Below are positions 17,751-26,250 of a stretch of DNA of 64,000 nucleotides, one piece after another. The position numbers and the translations under genes were made by a program. How positions within the stretch are numbered: position 1 is the first letter of the stretch; every line of letters begins with the position of its first letter. The notes beneath the pieces are model-generated. The model was given only the letters and a program-made list of their open reading frames with translations, made no database searches and had not been told where the DNA came from. Source of the stretch: Paenibacillus sp. FSL R7-0337 (lineage in GTDB: Bacteria > Bacillota > Bacilli > Paenibacillales > Paenibacillaceae); assembly GCF_037969875.1 (NCBI RefSeq), contig NZ_CP150218.1, positions 7,378,001 to 7,442,000 of the forward strand, in the 5' to 3' direction.

Positions 17751-19345
17751 GCATTTCCCGCCCCTCTTGGGATCGTGTGCAGCTGCTCCCCGGTATTTCC
17801 CTGCCTGCGGAATTCCATTGGCGTCATCCCCGTTACTTTTTTGAACAGGTTGGAGAAATAATGCTGATCGTTATAGCCGACCAGATAGGCGATTTCAAAG
17901 GTTTTGTGCCCCGTGGATTTCAACAGCTCCTTGGCCCGGTCCATACGTGTAGCCGTCAGGAATTCCGTGATGGTCTGCCCGGTAGCCTGACTGAAGGTCT
18001 TGCTCAGATGGCTGGGACTGACCCTGACCACCTTAGAAATGTCATTCAGGGAGAGCTGCTCCTTGTCGTATTGCTCACGGATATATTCCTTCACCCGGTC
18101 AATCAGCTCACGGTGCTTGTCTGCTCCTTCGGAACGCCATTCCCATAGCCGCTCGTATAACTGCTTGAGATACTGAAGGCCATCCTCACTACTGGAGATT
18201 TGCTTCAGCTGTGTCTGCAATTCCTGGAGTATGCCGGCGTGGCCCGCAGCTGCGCGGAACCCGTTCTTCGCCGTCTGGACCAGCTCCAGGGTGATATCGT
18301 TCATCAGGTAACAGGCATATCCTGAGCTCCAGTTCATCTGTTCAAGCTCCTTGGACAGCTCCAGCAGGAAGCCGGACATCTGCCTGTGGTCGCCAGACTT
18401 CAGGAACTGGACCAGCCGGCTTCTGTCGAGTAGAACCCCATGGGCGCTAGGGTCATAATACGCCTCAAGCATGGCGGCGGAATGCATTCTGGACATCTGC
18501 TTGAACATCCGGTCATTCTCGGCTTCCAGATAGGAGAGGTGAATGCCCTGCAGACGTTCGCAGACCTTGCCCCGGCTGACGGACAGCTCCAGCCCGCAGC
18601 CTTCCCTCAGCCGCTGCTTCGCTGCCGCGCACAGGTCATCCAGAGTCTGGTTCATCTGGGCCGGATCACTGCCTTTATAGATCAGGACCGTCTCCGTGCG
18701 GCTGCGCTTGTAGATGAAGCTGTCGGCCGCCTCCTTGAGCAGGCCTGCTAGCATTGCCTCTGCATCCGGTGAAGCGGGGGGAGGCTCTGGAGAATCCTCC
18801 ATATTCTGCGGCTGCAGAGTAAATACAGCGGCGGCGTAGTATGGAGCTGTTAACTGCAGCTCAAGCTGGGCCGCCGCTTCGTAAGCGGCAGCGGTGCTGA
18901 TCAGGCCTCCGCACAGATCCGCGAACAGATTCTCGGGGGTGTAAGCATATTTGTGCCTGATCCTTAGTTCCTCATCAATCCGGGCGCTGACGCTACGCAG
19001 GAGCTGTAGCAGGTCGGCAGCGCTGAACGGCTTCAGGCAGTAGTCCTCCACCCCCAGACGCAGCGCCTTCTGGGCATACTGGAAGTCATCATGACCGCTT
19101 AGAATGATGATTTTGATCTGCGGGAATTTCTGGCGGACGACAGAGGTAAGCTCCAGGCCGTTCATGAACGGCATTTTGATATCGGTAATCAGAATGTCGG
19201 GCAGCTGCGCTTCAATGATAGGGAGCGCCAGCTCCCCGTCGGGAGCGTCACCGCAATAGAGGAAGCCCTCTTTCTCCCAATCGATGCATTCCCGGATATT
19301 CTCGCGGATCAGGATCTCGTCATCCACCAGCATAATCTTCTTCAT
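17747..19345 (-). CDS. YesN-type response regulator with AraC output domain
   Basis: About 532 residues. An N-terminal receiver domain has acidic residues DDE (8-10), phospho-acceptor Asp55 in ITDIKMP and the conserved Lys in KPF. A linker of about 300 residues and a C-terminal AraC double helix-turn-helix (about 425-520, ending TPMEFRRQ) follow. ATG at 19345 has a GGGGGG run upstream; a GTG one codon earlier overlaps the kinase stop. The stop overlaps the start of the lipoprotein gene. It probably activates the divergent furanose importer and possibly the xylan-degrading genes further downstream. Confidence 0.92.
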   Translation of the reverse strand: MKKIMLVDDEILIRENIRECIDWEKEGFLYCGDAPDGELALPIIEAQLPDILITDIKMPFMNGLELTSVVRQKFPQIKIIILSGHDDFQYAQKALRLGVEDYCLKPFSAADLLQLLRSVSARIDEELRIRHKYAYTPENLFADLCGGLISTAAAYEAAAQLELQLTAPYYAAAVFTLQPQNMEDSPEPPPASPDAEAMLAGLLKEAADSFIYKRSRTETVLIYKGSDPAQMNQTLDDLCAAAKQRLREGCGLELSVSRGKVCERLQGIHLSYLEAENDRMFKQMSRMHSAAMLEAYYDPSAHGVLLDRSRLVQFLKSGDHRQMSGFLLELSKELEQMNWSSGYACYLMNDITLELVQTAKNGFRAAAGHAGILQELQTQLKQISSSEDGLQYLKQLYERLWEWRSEGADKHRELIDRVKEYIREQYDKEQLSLNDISKVVRVSPSHLSKTFSQATGQTITEFLTATRMDRAKELLKSTGHKTFEIAYLVGYNDQHYFSNLFKKVTGMTPMEFRRQGNTGEQLHTIPRGAGNA

Positions 19346-19347
19346 CA

Positions 19348-21150
19348 CTAGACCCCCCTGTTCTTGGGTATGCGAACCGTAATCTGTGTGCCATAGCCTT
19401 CCGAGCTGTCCAGACGGATACCATATTCGGGCCCAAAATACAGCCGCAGCCGCTGATGCACATTCTGCAGGCCGAAGCCGCCCTGACCGATGTCCTCGGG
19501 TTCCTCCGACTGGATGGGATGCTCGACCGATTCCCGCAGCGCCGTAAGCCGCTCGTCGGGAATGCCGATGCCATTATCCGAGACCGTAAGCATAATGGTG
19601 CCGCCGTCGGTGTAGCCGCCTATGCGGATTAGCCCCATGCCCCGCTTATTCTTAATTCCGTGATACAGGGCGTTCTCAACCAGCGGCTGCAGAGTCATAT
19701 TCAGTATCGGATACTCCTGCAGCTCCTCCGCCACCTCCACCTTGAACTCCAGGATATCGTGGTAGCGCATCTGCTGGATAATCAGATAGCTCTGCACATG
19801 GGCAAGCTCAGAGCGGATCTGTACCCAGTCGCGCCCGTTGTTGAGGCTAAGCCGGAAGAACGCGGATAACGCCTTCACCAGCCGGATCACGCCATCGTGA
19901 TTCCCCGCTTCTGCCATCCAGACAATAGAATCCAGCGTGTTATACAGAAAATGAGGGTTAATCTGCGCCTGAAGCGTCCGCAGCTCTGCCTTTTGCAGCT
20001 GCTGCTGCTTACGGATGCTCTGGGCCAGTAGCTCTTTGATCTGCTCGACCATAATGTTGAAGCTCTGCCCGAGATCGGCGATCTCATCGGTGCCGTCCGG
20101 CTTGACTTTGGCCTCCAGATAGCCACTTGCGGTCAGGCGCATCTTGTGCTGGAGCAGCTGGATGGGCCGGGTTAGCCGCCGGGTCAGCAGATAATGGAGT
20201 GTGATCGCAAAAATAATGCTTAAGCCCACGCTGATAATAATCAGCTGCCTGATCCGGTTCGCCTCGGCCACAATCTCCTGCAGCGGGGCTATGCCGATAA
20301 TCGTCCAGCCTGTCGCAAGCGACGAGGTATGGACGATGAACCGGGGCGGTCCGCCCGTCTGAAGCACGAAGCTGCCGCTTCTGCCCCGTTCCCCCGCAGG
20401 GATCAGATTGTCCTGAATAACGGACAGCTCTCCCGCCCGCACAGGAGGAACATAGAGGGGATTGTTCTGCTCATCCAGCAGGTAGAAGAATCCGGTAGTG
20501 CCGATCGTCACCTTGTCGCAGAACTCTTTAATGAAGGAATCATTCAGATCCACTATGATATAGCCGATGACTTCATGCGTAATCCGCTGCTTGACCGCCT
20601 TCATAATCGAGATCACGCCCTCATTCCCGTAGGTGAAGCCGTCTACCCGGTCATAGCCGGTGATCAGCGGCGGGGGCACCCGGAGGATCAGCTCCGGATT
20701 CTGGGATAATGCCTGAAAATGCGGATTGCGCAGCGGGTTGCTGGCGGACTGGAAGATTCCCCGGCGTTCGCTGATGCCTTTGCCGTACAGATTAATGAGA
20801 CTGATGTTGAGGACATTCTCATACTTGTAGGTGTCCCGGTAGAGGGTGAAGGTCTGCAGAATGTCCTTGGCCTCCTGATAGGTCTCCGACTGCGAGAACA
20901 GAAAGTGGATGACCTGTGGATTATTGCTAAGCTCCAGCAAACGCTCGGTATCCTTGAACAGGTTGTCCATATTCGTTCCCAGCATATCGGCCTGAAGCAT
21001 GCTTGAAGCCTTGCTGTGACTGGAGATGGATTGGTAGGATTTCTGGTAGGAAATAAGGCCGACGGCAATCAGCGGTATGGTGGACAGCACTATGAACAAA
21101 GCCAGCAGTTTGGCTCTAAGACTGGAGGAGATCCAGCGTGTAATCCGCAT
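19348..21150 (-). CDS. YesM/LytS-type sensor histidine kinase
   Basis: 600 residues. Membrane segment 1 (about 15-35), an extracellular dCache-like sensor region (40-295), membrane segment 2 (302-322), HAMP (323-375), then a His_kinase block with INPHFLYNTLDS and predicted phospho-His400. The HATPase_c domain has PLVENALYHG and DNGIGIP. ATG at 21150 follows an AGGGA box. It is the first gene of a three-gene operon transcribed away from the YtfQ-type importer. With the lipoprotein at the end of the operon it probably senses a pentose or furanose sugar and controls the divergent genes. Confidence 0.92.
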   Translation of the reverse strand: MRITRWISSSLRAKLLALFIVLSTIPLIAVGLISYQKSYQSISSHSKASSMLQADMLGTNMDNLFKDTERLLELSNNPQVIHFLFSQSETYQEAKDILQTFTLYRDTYKYENVLNISLINLYGKGISERRGIFQSASNPLRNPHFQALSQNPELILRVPPPLITGYDRVDGFTYGNEGVISIMKAVKQRITHEVIGYIIVDLNDSFIKEFCDKVTIGTTGFFYLLDEQNNPLYVPPVRAGELSVIQDNLIPAGERGRSGSFVLQTGGPPRFIVHTSSLATGWTIIGIAPLQEIVAEANRIRQLIIISVGLSIIFAITLHYLLTRRLTRPIQLLQHKMRLTASGYLEAKVKPDGTDEIADLGQSFNIMVEQIKELLAQSIRKQQQLQKAELRTLQAQINPHFLYNTLDSIVWMAEAGNHDGVIRLVKALSAFFRLSLNNGRDWVQIRSELAHVQSYLIIQQMRYHDILEFKVEVAEELQEYPILNMTLQPLVENALYHGIKNKRGMGLIRIGGYTDGGTIMLTVSDNGIGIPDERLTALRESVEHPIQSEEPEDIGQGGFGLQNVHQRLRLYFGPEYGIRLDSSEGYGTQITVRIPKNRGV

Positions 21151-21246
21151 TATCGGGAATTCCCTTTCACAAGTAGAGTAGATGCCGTTCCTAGCTCTAT
21201 TTTATAACAAATATTGGAATACCGAAACAGAAAAGAAAGCGCAAAC

Positions 21247-21369
21247 AAAATATCCACCTTTTGAATAAAAAAGTACACCAAAATACCTATTCGGAGGGAA
21301 TAAACCCAAAATTAGAAAGCAAACGCCAAAGACTGCCCGTATAATGCCCTTTTGTAAGCGTTCTATAAT
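21247..21369 (+). promoter_or_regulatory. divergent control region of the kinase operon and furanose importer
   Basis: The gap between the kinase start (21150) and the lipoprotein start (21420) contains two -10-like TATAAT boxes (21340-21345 and 21364-21369) without good -35 boxes, as expected for an activator-dependent promoter. A perfect left half of a cre site, TTGTAAGCG, lies at 21352-21360. An A-rich segment at 21247-21277 resembles 27324-27354 upstream of the GH43 gene (23 of 31 positions by eye) and may be a shared regulator site. Confidence 0.4.
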
Positions 21370-21419
21370 GAGCACAACACCGGAACATGGTGAACGTCAA
21401 GGGGGAGGAATAAGGAGAT

Positions 21420-22460
21420 ATGAAGAAGCTTGGAAAAGTGGGGGCTGTGCTTGCCCTGACCCTGTCCATGACCCTGCTGGGGGCATGCAGCAGCAATAAC
21501 GGCGGGAACACGGCGGCGGATGCGGGCAAGACTGACAGTGCAGCAACGAAGGCGCCGGCGGCCAATGCCACCAAGGAGGCCAAGGACATTACGCTCGGCT
21601 TCTCGCAGGTCGGGGCGGAGAGCGGCTGGCGCAGCGCGAATACGAAGTCGATTCAGGATTCAGCCAAGGAAGCGGGCTACACGCTGAAATTCTCGGATGC
21701 CCAGCAGAAGCAGGAGAATCAGATCAAGGCACTGCGTTCTTTTATCCAGCAAAAGGTTGATGTCATCTCCTTCTCTCCGGTAGTGGAATCCGGCTGGGAT
21801 ACGGTTCTGAAGGAGGCGAAAGCGGCGGGCATTCCGGTTGTTCTGACAGACCGTGCGGTAGATTCCAAGGATACCTCACTGTATGTTACCTTCCTGGGCT
21901 CCGATTTCGTGGAAGAAGGACGCAAGGCAGGGAAGTGGCTGAGCGAGCAGTATAAGGATGCTTCCGAGGACGTTAATATTGTAGAGCTGCAGGGAACTAC
22001 AGGCTCTGCTCCGGCCAATGACCGGATGGCAGGCTTCGCCGAGACTATTAAGGATAACCCGCACCTCAAGGTCATTGCTTCACAGACCGGCGACTTCACC
22101 CGCGCCAAGGGCAAAGAAGTCATGCAGGCCTTCCTGAAGGCCAATAAGAAAATTGATGTGCTGTATGCCCATAACGACGATATGGCGCTGGGGGCTATTC
22201 AAGCGATTGAAGCAGCAGGCCTCAAGCCGGGCCAGGATATTAAGATTATCTCTGTCGATGCCGTGAAGGACGGAATGCAGGCTGCCAGTGAAGGGAAAAT
22301 CAACTTCATCGTCGAGTGCAACCCGCTGCTTGGACCTCAGCTGATGCAGGTGGTGAAGGATGTGGTGGATGGCAAGCAGGTAGAAGCGCGGATCGTGACC
22401 GAGGAGACCACCTTCACTTCCGAGCAGGCCAAGGAAGCATTGCCTAGCCGCCAGTATTAA
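21420..22460 (+). CDS. ytfQ: YtfQ-like furanose-binding lipoprotein
   Basis: 346 residues. Signal peptide with lipobox LLGAC (Cys23) and an Asn/Ala-rich tether, then a Peripla_BP_4 fold. The mature part follows E. coli YtfQ closely: GFSQVGAESGWR, QQKQENQIKALRSF, DFTRAKGKEVM and AHNDDMALGAIQAIEAAGLKPG. YtfQ binds galactofuranose, so a furanose ligand is likely. Given the neighbouring arabinofuranosidase genes, L-arabinofuranose is a reasonable candidate, but this is inference. It is the first gene of the importer operon, after a strong GGGGGAGG-type site, and is followed by a stable hairpin. Confidence 0.93.
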   Translation: MKKLGKVGAVLALTLSMTLLGACSSNNGGNTAADAGKTDSAATKAPAANATKEAKDITLGFSQVGAESGWRSANTKSIQDSAKEAGYTLKFSDAQQKQENQIKALRSFIQQKVDVISFSPVVESGWDTVLKEAKAAGIPVVLTDRAVDSKDTSLYVTFLGSDFVEEGRKAGKWLSEQYKDASEDVNIVELQGTTGSAPANDRMAGFAETIKDNPHLKVIASQTGDFTRAKGKEVMQAFLKANKKIDVLYAHNDDMALGAIQAIEAAGLKPGQDIKIISVDAVKDGMQAASEGKINFIVECNPLLGPQLMQVVKDVVDGKQVEARIVTEETTFTSEQAKEALPSRQY

Positions 22461-22482
22461 TCAGCAAGCCAAAAGAAACCTT

Positions 22483-22510
22483 GCTCCGGCGGTCCTTGAA
22501 CCGCCGGAGC
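22483..22510 (+). promoter_or_regulatory. intercistronic hairpin after ytfQ-like gene
   Basis: GCTCCGGCGGT and ACCGCCGGAGC form a perfect 11-bp stem with a 6-nt loop and no U-run. It probably protects the upstream message or limits read-through, keeping binding-protein levels high. Confidence 0.6.
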
Positions 22511-22532
22511 GGTTGTCTATGGAGAATAAGGA

Positions 22533-24056
22533 GTGGATATAGCCTTGAGCACACAGCAGCCCATACTGCAAATGACCCGGATACATAAACGGTTTCCGGG
22601 GGTGAAAGCCCTGACAGATGTGAGTCTGCGCCTGTTCCCCGGCGAGGTGCATGCCTTGATGGGCGAGAATGGCGCCGGTAAATCCACCTTGATCAAGGTG
22701 TTGACCGGCGTCTATTCGATTGATGAAGGCCTTGTGGAGATGGAGGGCACAGCCATCTCCATGCGCAGCCCGCAGGAGTCACAGGCTGCGGGCATCAGCA
22801 CCGTGTATCAGGAGGTGAATCTGTGCCCCAACCTGACGGTCGCCGAGAATATCTTCATCGGCCGGGAGCCGCGGCGGTTCGGCTGTATCCAGTGGAAGCA
22901 GATGAACCTGCGGGCAGCGGAGCTGCTTCGGGAACGGATGAATCTGCACATCGACGTCACCCTTCCCTTGCAGAGCTACTCTGTTGCAGTTCAGCAATTG
23001 GTTGCCATAGCCAGAGCGCTGAATATCTCGGCGAAGGTGCTGATTCTGGATGAGCCGACCTCAAGCCTGGATCAGAACGAAGTGGATCAGCTGTTCCGCA
23101 TTATGAGGAAGCTTCAGCAGGAGGGGCTGTCGATCCTGTTTGTGACGCATTTTCTGGACCAGATGTATGAAATCTCCGACCGGGTCACCATTCTGCGCGG
23201 CGGCGAGCTGGTCGGTGAATACATGGCGAACGAGCTGAGCCGACTGGATCTCGTACTCAAGATGATCGGCAAGGAGCTTCATCTGCTGGATGAGCTGCCA
23301 ACGCTTGCGGCACAGGACAAGAACAGCCTGGGCGATGAGCTGCTGAGGGCGGAAGGGCTGGGCCGCCGGGGCGGAATCGAGCCGTTCGATCTGGCGATCC
23401 GCAAGGGAGAGGTCGTCGGACTGGCCGGACTGCTGGGTTCCGGGCGGACGGAGGCGGCCCGCCTGTTGTTCGGTGCCGACAAGCCGGATTCCGGGCAAGT
23501 GATCCTGCCGTCATCCGGCGGCGGGGTGCACTCTCCCCGGGAAGCCATAGGACGGCGGATCGCTTTCTGCTCGGAGAACCGCAAGACCGAGGGGATCATC
23601 GGCGATCTGACGGTAAGAGAGAACATTATTCTGGCGCTCCAGGCCAAGGATGGAATGTTCAAGACGATCCCGCGTGGGCGGCAGGAGGAGCTGGCTGGAG
23701 AATACATCCGCATGCTGAATATCAACCCTCCCAGCCCGGACCATCTGATCAAGAACCTCAGCGGCGGCAATCAGCAGAAGGTGCTTCTGGCCCGCTGGCT
23801 GCTGACGGAGCCGGAGCTGTTCATCCTCGATGAGCCGACGCGGGGGATTGACATCGGAGCCAAAGCAGAGATTCAGAAGCTGGTGCTGACGCTCTCCCGG
23901 CAGGGAATGTCGTTCCTGTTCATCTCCTCGGAGCTGGAGGAGGTGCTGCGGGTCAGCGACCGGATCGCCATTCTGCGCGACCGCCGCAAGGTGAAGGAAA
24001 TTTCAGAGAAGGACATGAGCCAGCAGCAGATTATGCAGGCGATTGCGGGAGGCTGA
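22533..24056 (+). CDS. ytfR: sugar ABC importer ATPase, two-domain (YtfR/RbsA type)
   Basis: 507 residues with two fused ABC domains. The first has Walker A GENGAGKST (44-52) and Walker B LILDEPTS. The second has the degenerate Walker A GLLGSGRTE usual in this family, plus the signature LSGGNQQKV and LFILDEPTRGID. This is the RbsA/XylG/YtfR class, which energises CUT2 pentose, ribose or furanose importers. The GTG at 22533 has GGAG eight bases upstream; a TTG at 22545 with AAGGAG is an alternative. It is cotranscribed with the binding protein and the two permeases. Confidence 0.93.
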   Translation: MDIALSTQQPILQMTRIHKRFPGVKALTDVSLRLFPGEVHALMGENGAGKSTLIKVLTGVYSIDEGLVEMEGTAISMRSPQESQAAGISTVYQEVNLCPNLTVAENIFIGREPRRFGCIQWKQMNLRAAELLRERMNLHIDVTLPLQSYSVAVQQLVAIARALNISAKVLILDEPTSSLDQNEVDQLFRIMRKLQQEGLSILFVTHFLDQMYEISDRVTILRGGELVGEYMANELSRLDLVLKMIGKELHLLDELPTLAAQDKNSLGDELLRAEGLGRRGGIEPFDLAIRKGEVVGLAGLLGSGRTEAARLLFGADKPDSGQVILPSSGGGVHSPREAIGRRIAFCSENRKTEGIIGDLTVRENIILALQAKDGMFKTIPRGRQEELAGEYIRMLNINPPSPDHLIKNLSGGNQQKVLLARWLLTEPELFILDEPTRGIDIGAKAEIQKLVLTLSRQGMSFLFISSELEEVLRVSDRIAILRDRRKVKEISEKDMSQQQIMQAIAGG

Positions 24057-24063
24057 ACCAATT

Positions 24064-25104
24064 ATGAGCGTAGTAATGAAGCATCATTTATTCTGGCCGC
24101 TGTGCGTACTGGCTGCACTGCTGCTGTTCAACCTGTGTTATTCGCCGGATTTCTTCTCCATCACCGTCCATGACGGGCATTTATACGGCAGCTTGATCGA
24201 CATACTGAACTTCGGTGCGCCGCTGATCCTGGTAGCTATCGGGATGACGCTGGTAGTGGCTACCAAGGGGATCGACCTGTCGGTCGGTTCCATAGTAGCC
24301 ATCTCGGGCGCTATCGCCTGCCTGAGCATCAGCAGAGGAGCGGACCAGAACAGTATGGGGCTGATCCTGACCTCGGTGCTGCTGGCCGCAGGCCTGTCCC
24401 TGATGCTGGGGGCCTGGAACGGACTGCTGGTCTCCATGGCCGGAATTCAGCCGATTATAGCCACACTGATTCTGATGGTAGCGGGAAGGGGGATCGCCCA
24501 GCTTATTACCGGCGGACAGATTATTACAGTAACCAGCACCAAGTATGCGTATATCGGGTCCGGTTCACTGGCTGCGCTGCCCTTCTCTATTTTTGTCGTA
24601 GCGCTGGTTCTGGGGATCGCCCTGCTACTTACCCGGCGGACGGCCCTCGGCCTGTTCATCGAATCGGTGGGCTGTAATCCGGCAGCCAGCAAGATGTCCG
24701 GCATCCGTGCCCACTTAGTCATACTGGCCGTCTATGTGTTCTGCGGCTTATGCGCCGGAATCGCCGGCCTGCTGCTCAGCTCGAATGTCTCCAGCGCTGA
24801 CGGCAACAATGCCGGTCTCTGGTATGAGCTGGACGCTATTCTGGCCGTGGTCATCGGCGGGACGTCGCTGAACGGCGGCCGCTTCTATCTGACCGGCACC
24901 GTGATCGGAGCGCTGATTATCCAGACGCTGACCACCACCATCTATATGATCGGTGTGCCGCCGGAGATTACGCTGGTTGTTAAGGCCTGTGTCGTCCTGG
25001 CCGTCTGCCTGATCCAGTCGGACACCTTCCGCGCCGCGGTTGCCGCCCGCTGGAAGTCGCGGCATTACCCCGCTGAGAAGGAGATGAGCCGTCATGCCTC
25101 TTAA
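24064..25104 (+). CDS. ytfT: furanose ABC importer permease (YtfT type)
   Basis: About 346 residues, a BPD_transp_2 (RbsC-like) permease with 8-10 membrane helices. It contains GMTLVVATKGIDLSVGS (about 61-77) and VVIGGTSLNGG, hallmarks of the YtfT/RbsC family. ATG at 24064 has GGGAGG 11 bases upstream; the gap to the ATPase gene is 7 bases. It pairs with the next permease, as YtfT does with YjfF. Confidence 0.9.
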   Translation: MSVVMKHHLFWPLCVLAALLLFNLCYSPDFFSITVHDGHLYGSLIDILNFGAPLILVAIGMTLVVATKGIDLSVGSIVAISGAIACLSISRGADQNSMGLILTSVLLAAGLSLMLGAWNGLLVSMAGIQPIIATLILMVAGRGIAQLITGGQIITVTSTKYAYIGSGSLAALPFSIFVVALVLGIALLLTRRTALGLFIESVGCNPAASKMSGIRAHLVILAVYVFCGLCAGIAGLLLSSNVSSADGNNAGLWYELDAILAVVIGGTSLNGGRFYLTGTVIGALIIQTLTTTIYMIGVPPEITLVVKACVVLAVCLIQSDTFRAAVAARWKSRHYPAEKEMSRHAS

Positions 25105-26062
25105 CCGTAAGTATATTCCAATAGTAGTCACCATTCTGCTGTTCATCGTCATGTTCACCGCTGGCTCTTTCCGTTACACAGGCTTCTTCTCCCTTCAGGT
25201 GCTGATGAATCTGCTGGTGGACAATGCCTTTCTGCTAATCACGGCGGTGGGCATGTCCTTCGTCATCCTATCAGGCGGCATCGATCTGTCGGTCGGCTCG
25301 GTGATTGCCTTATCCACAATGGTCTCGGCAAGCCTCGTGCAGCAGCAGGGCTGGCCGCCCGCCGTTGTTATCCCGCTTGTACTCCTGATGGGTGCCGTAT
25401 TCGGTACGGTCATGGGCGCGATTATCCATTATTTCGCCATCCAGCCATTCATCGTCACACTGGCAGGAATGTTCCTGGCCCGGGGCTTATGCTATGTCAT
25501 CAGCATCGATACCATTACCATTGATAACGCCTTCTACACCGCCATGGCCCAGACGCGGATTCCCCTGCCGGGCGGCAGCTTCCTCTCCATCAGCGCTGTT
25601 ATCGCTATACTTGTCGTAGCAGCCGCTATCTTCACGGCTCACTATACCCGGTTCGGGCGCAATGTGTATGCCCTTGGGGGCAGTGAGCAATCGGCGCTGC
25701 TGATGGGGCTGCCCGTGGCGAGAACCAAGGTGCTGGTCTATACGCTTAGCGGACTATGCTCAGCGCTGGCAGGCGTGGTGTTCACCTTTTATATGCTGTC
25801 GGGGTACGGGCTGCATGCCGTCGGCTTCGAGCTGGATACGATTGCGGCGGTCGTCATTGGTGGCACGCTGCTGACCGGAGGGGTCGGATATGTGCTGGGT
25901 ACCTTTTTCGGGGTACTGATTCAGGGTGTGATTCAGACGATTATCAGCTTCGAGGGCACGCTTAGCTCCTGGTGGACGAAGATCGTCATCGGCCTGCTGC
26001 TGTTCATCTTCATCCTGCTGCAGCGGGTGCTAAGCTCCAGGCGGCTGACCTTAAAAGAATAA
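25094..26062 (+). CDS. yjfF: furanose ABC importer permease (YjfF type)
   Basis: 322 residues, a second RbsC-like permease with GMSFVILSGGIDLSVGSVIALS (about 53 onward) and VVIGGTLLTGGVG. It overlaps the previous gene by 11 bases with AAGGAG ahead of its ATG, so translation is coupled. Four genes in the order binding protein, ATPase, permease, permease reproduce the ytfQ-ytfR-ytfT-yjfF arrangement of E. coli. A strong terminator follows. Confidence 0.9.
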   Translation: MPLNRKYIPIVVTILLFIVMFTAGSFRYTGFFSLQVLMNLLVDNAFLLITAVGMSFVILSGGIDLSVGSVIALSTMVSASLVQQQGWPPAVVIPLVLLMGAVFGTVMGAIIHYFAIQPFIVTLAGMFLARGLCYVISIDTITIDNAFYTAMAQTRIPLPGGSFLSISAVIAILVVAAAIFTAHYTRFGRNVYALGGSEQSALLMGLPVARTKVLVYTLSGLCSALAGVVFTFYMLSGYGLHAVGFELDTIAAVVIGGTLLTGGVGYVLGTFFGVLIQGVIQTIISFEGTLSSWWTKIVIGLLLFIFILLQRVLSSRRLTLKE

Positions 26063-26071
26063 GCACTACGC

Positions 26072-26108
26072 ATGGAGAGACAATTTATACTTGTCTCTCC
26101 ATTTTTTT
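26072..26108 (+). terminator. terminator of the furanose importer operon
   Basis: ATGGAGAGACAA at 26072-26083 pairs perfectly with TTGTCTCTCCAT at 26091-26102, followed by TTTTTTT. Confidence 0.93.
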
Positions 26109-26119
26109 GAAATATAATA

Positions 26120-26214
26120 ATGTATAGGTTTCACGCTATACATTATCGTTCTATTTCTCACCGAAACGGTACCGTCCTTTAGAAGGATGACAAAGCCGTT
26201 TCCACTTGCTATAT
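26120..26214 (-). repeat. dispersed element of about 95 bp, copy 1 (minus orientation)
   Basis: Read on the minus strand it begins GCAAGTGGAAACGGCTTTG and ends GCGTGAAACCTATACA. It matches the plus-strand copy at 29460-29551 along its whole length, at roughly three of four positions by eye. An internal inverted repeat around the CCGTCCTTTAGAAGGA segment suggests a folded RNA or a small mobile element. It lies between the terminator at 26072 and the promoter of the second YtfQ-like gene. Confidence 0.7.
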
Positions 26215-26216
26215 AA

Positions 26217-26232
26217 TTGTAATCGCTATCAT
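26217..26232 (+). promoter_or_regulatory. CcpA cre site at the promoter of the second YtfQ-like gene
   Basis: TTGTAATCGCTATCAT matches WTGNAANCGNWWNCAW at every fixed position. It directly follows a -10-like TATAAT at 26212-26217 and lies 18 bases before the TTG start at 26251, so CcpA binding would block this promoter. Confidence 0.7.
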
Positions 26233-26250
26233 ACAGAAGGGGGAATCTGC

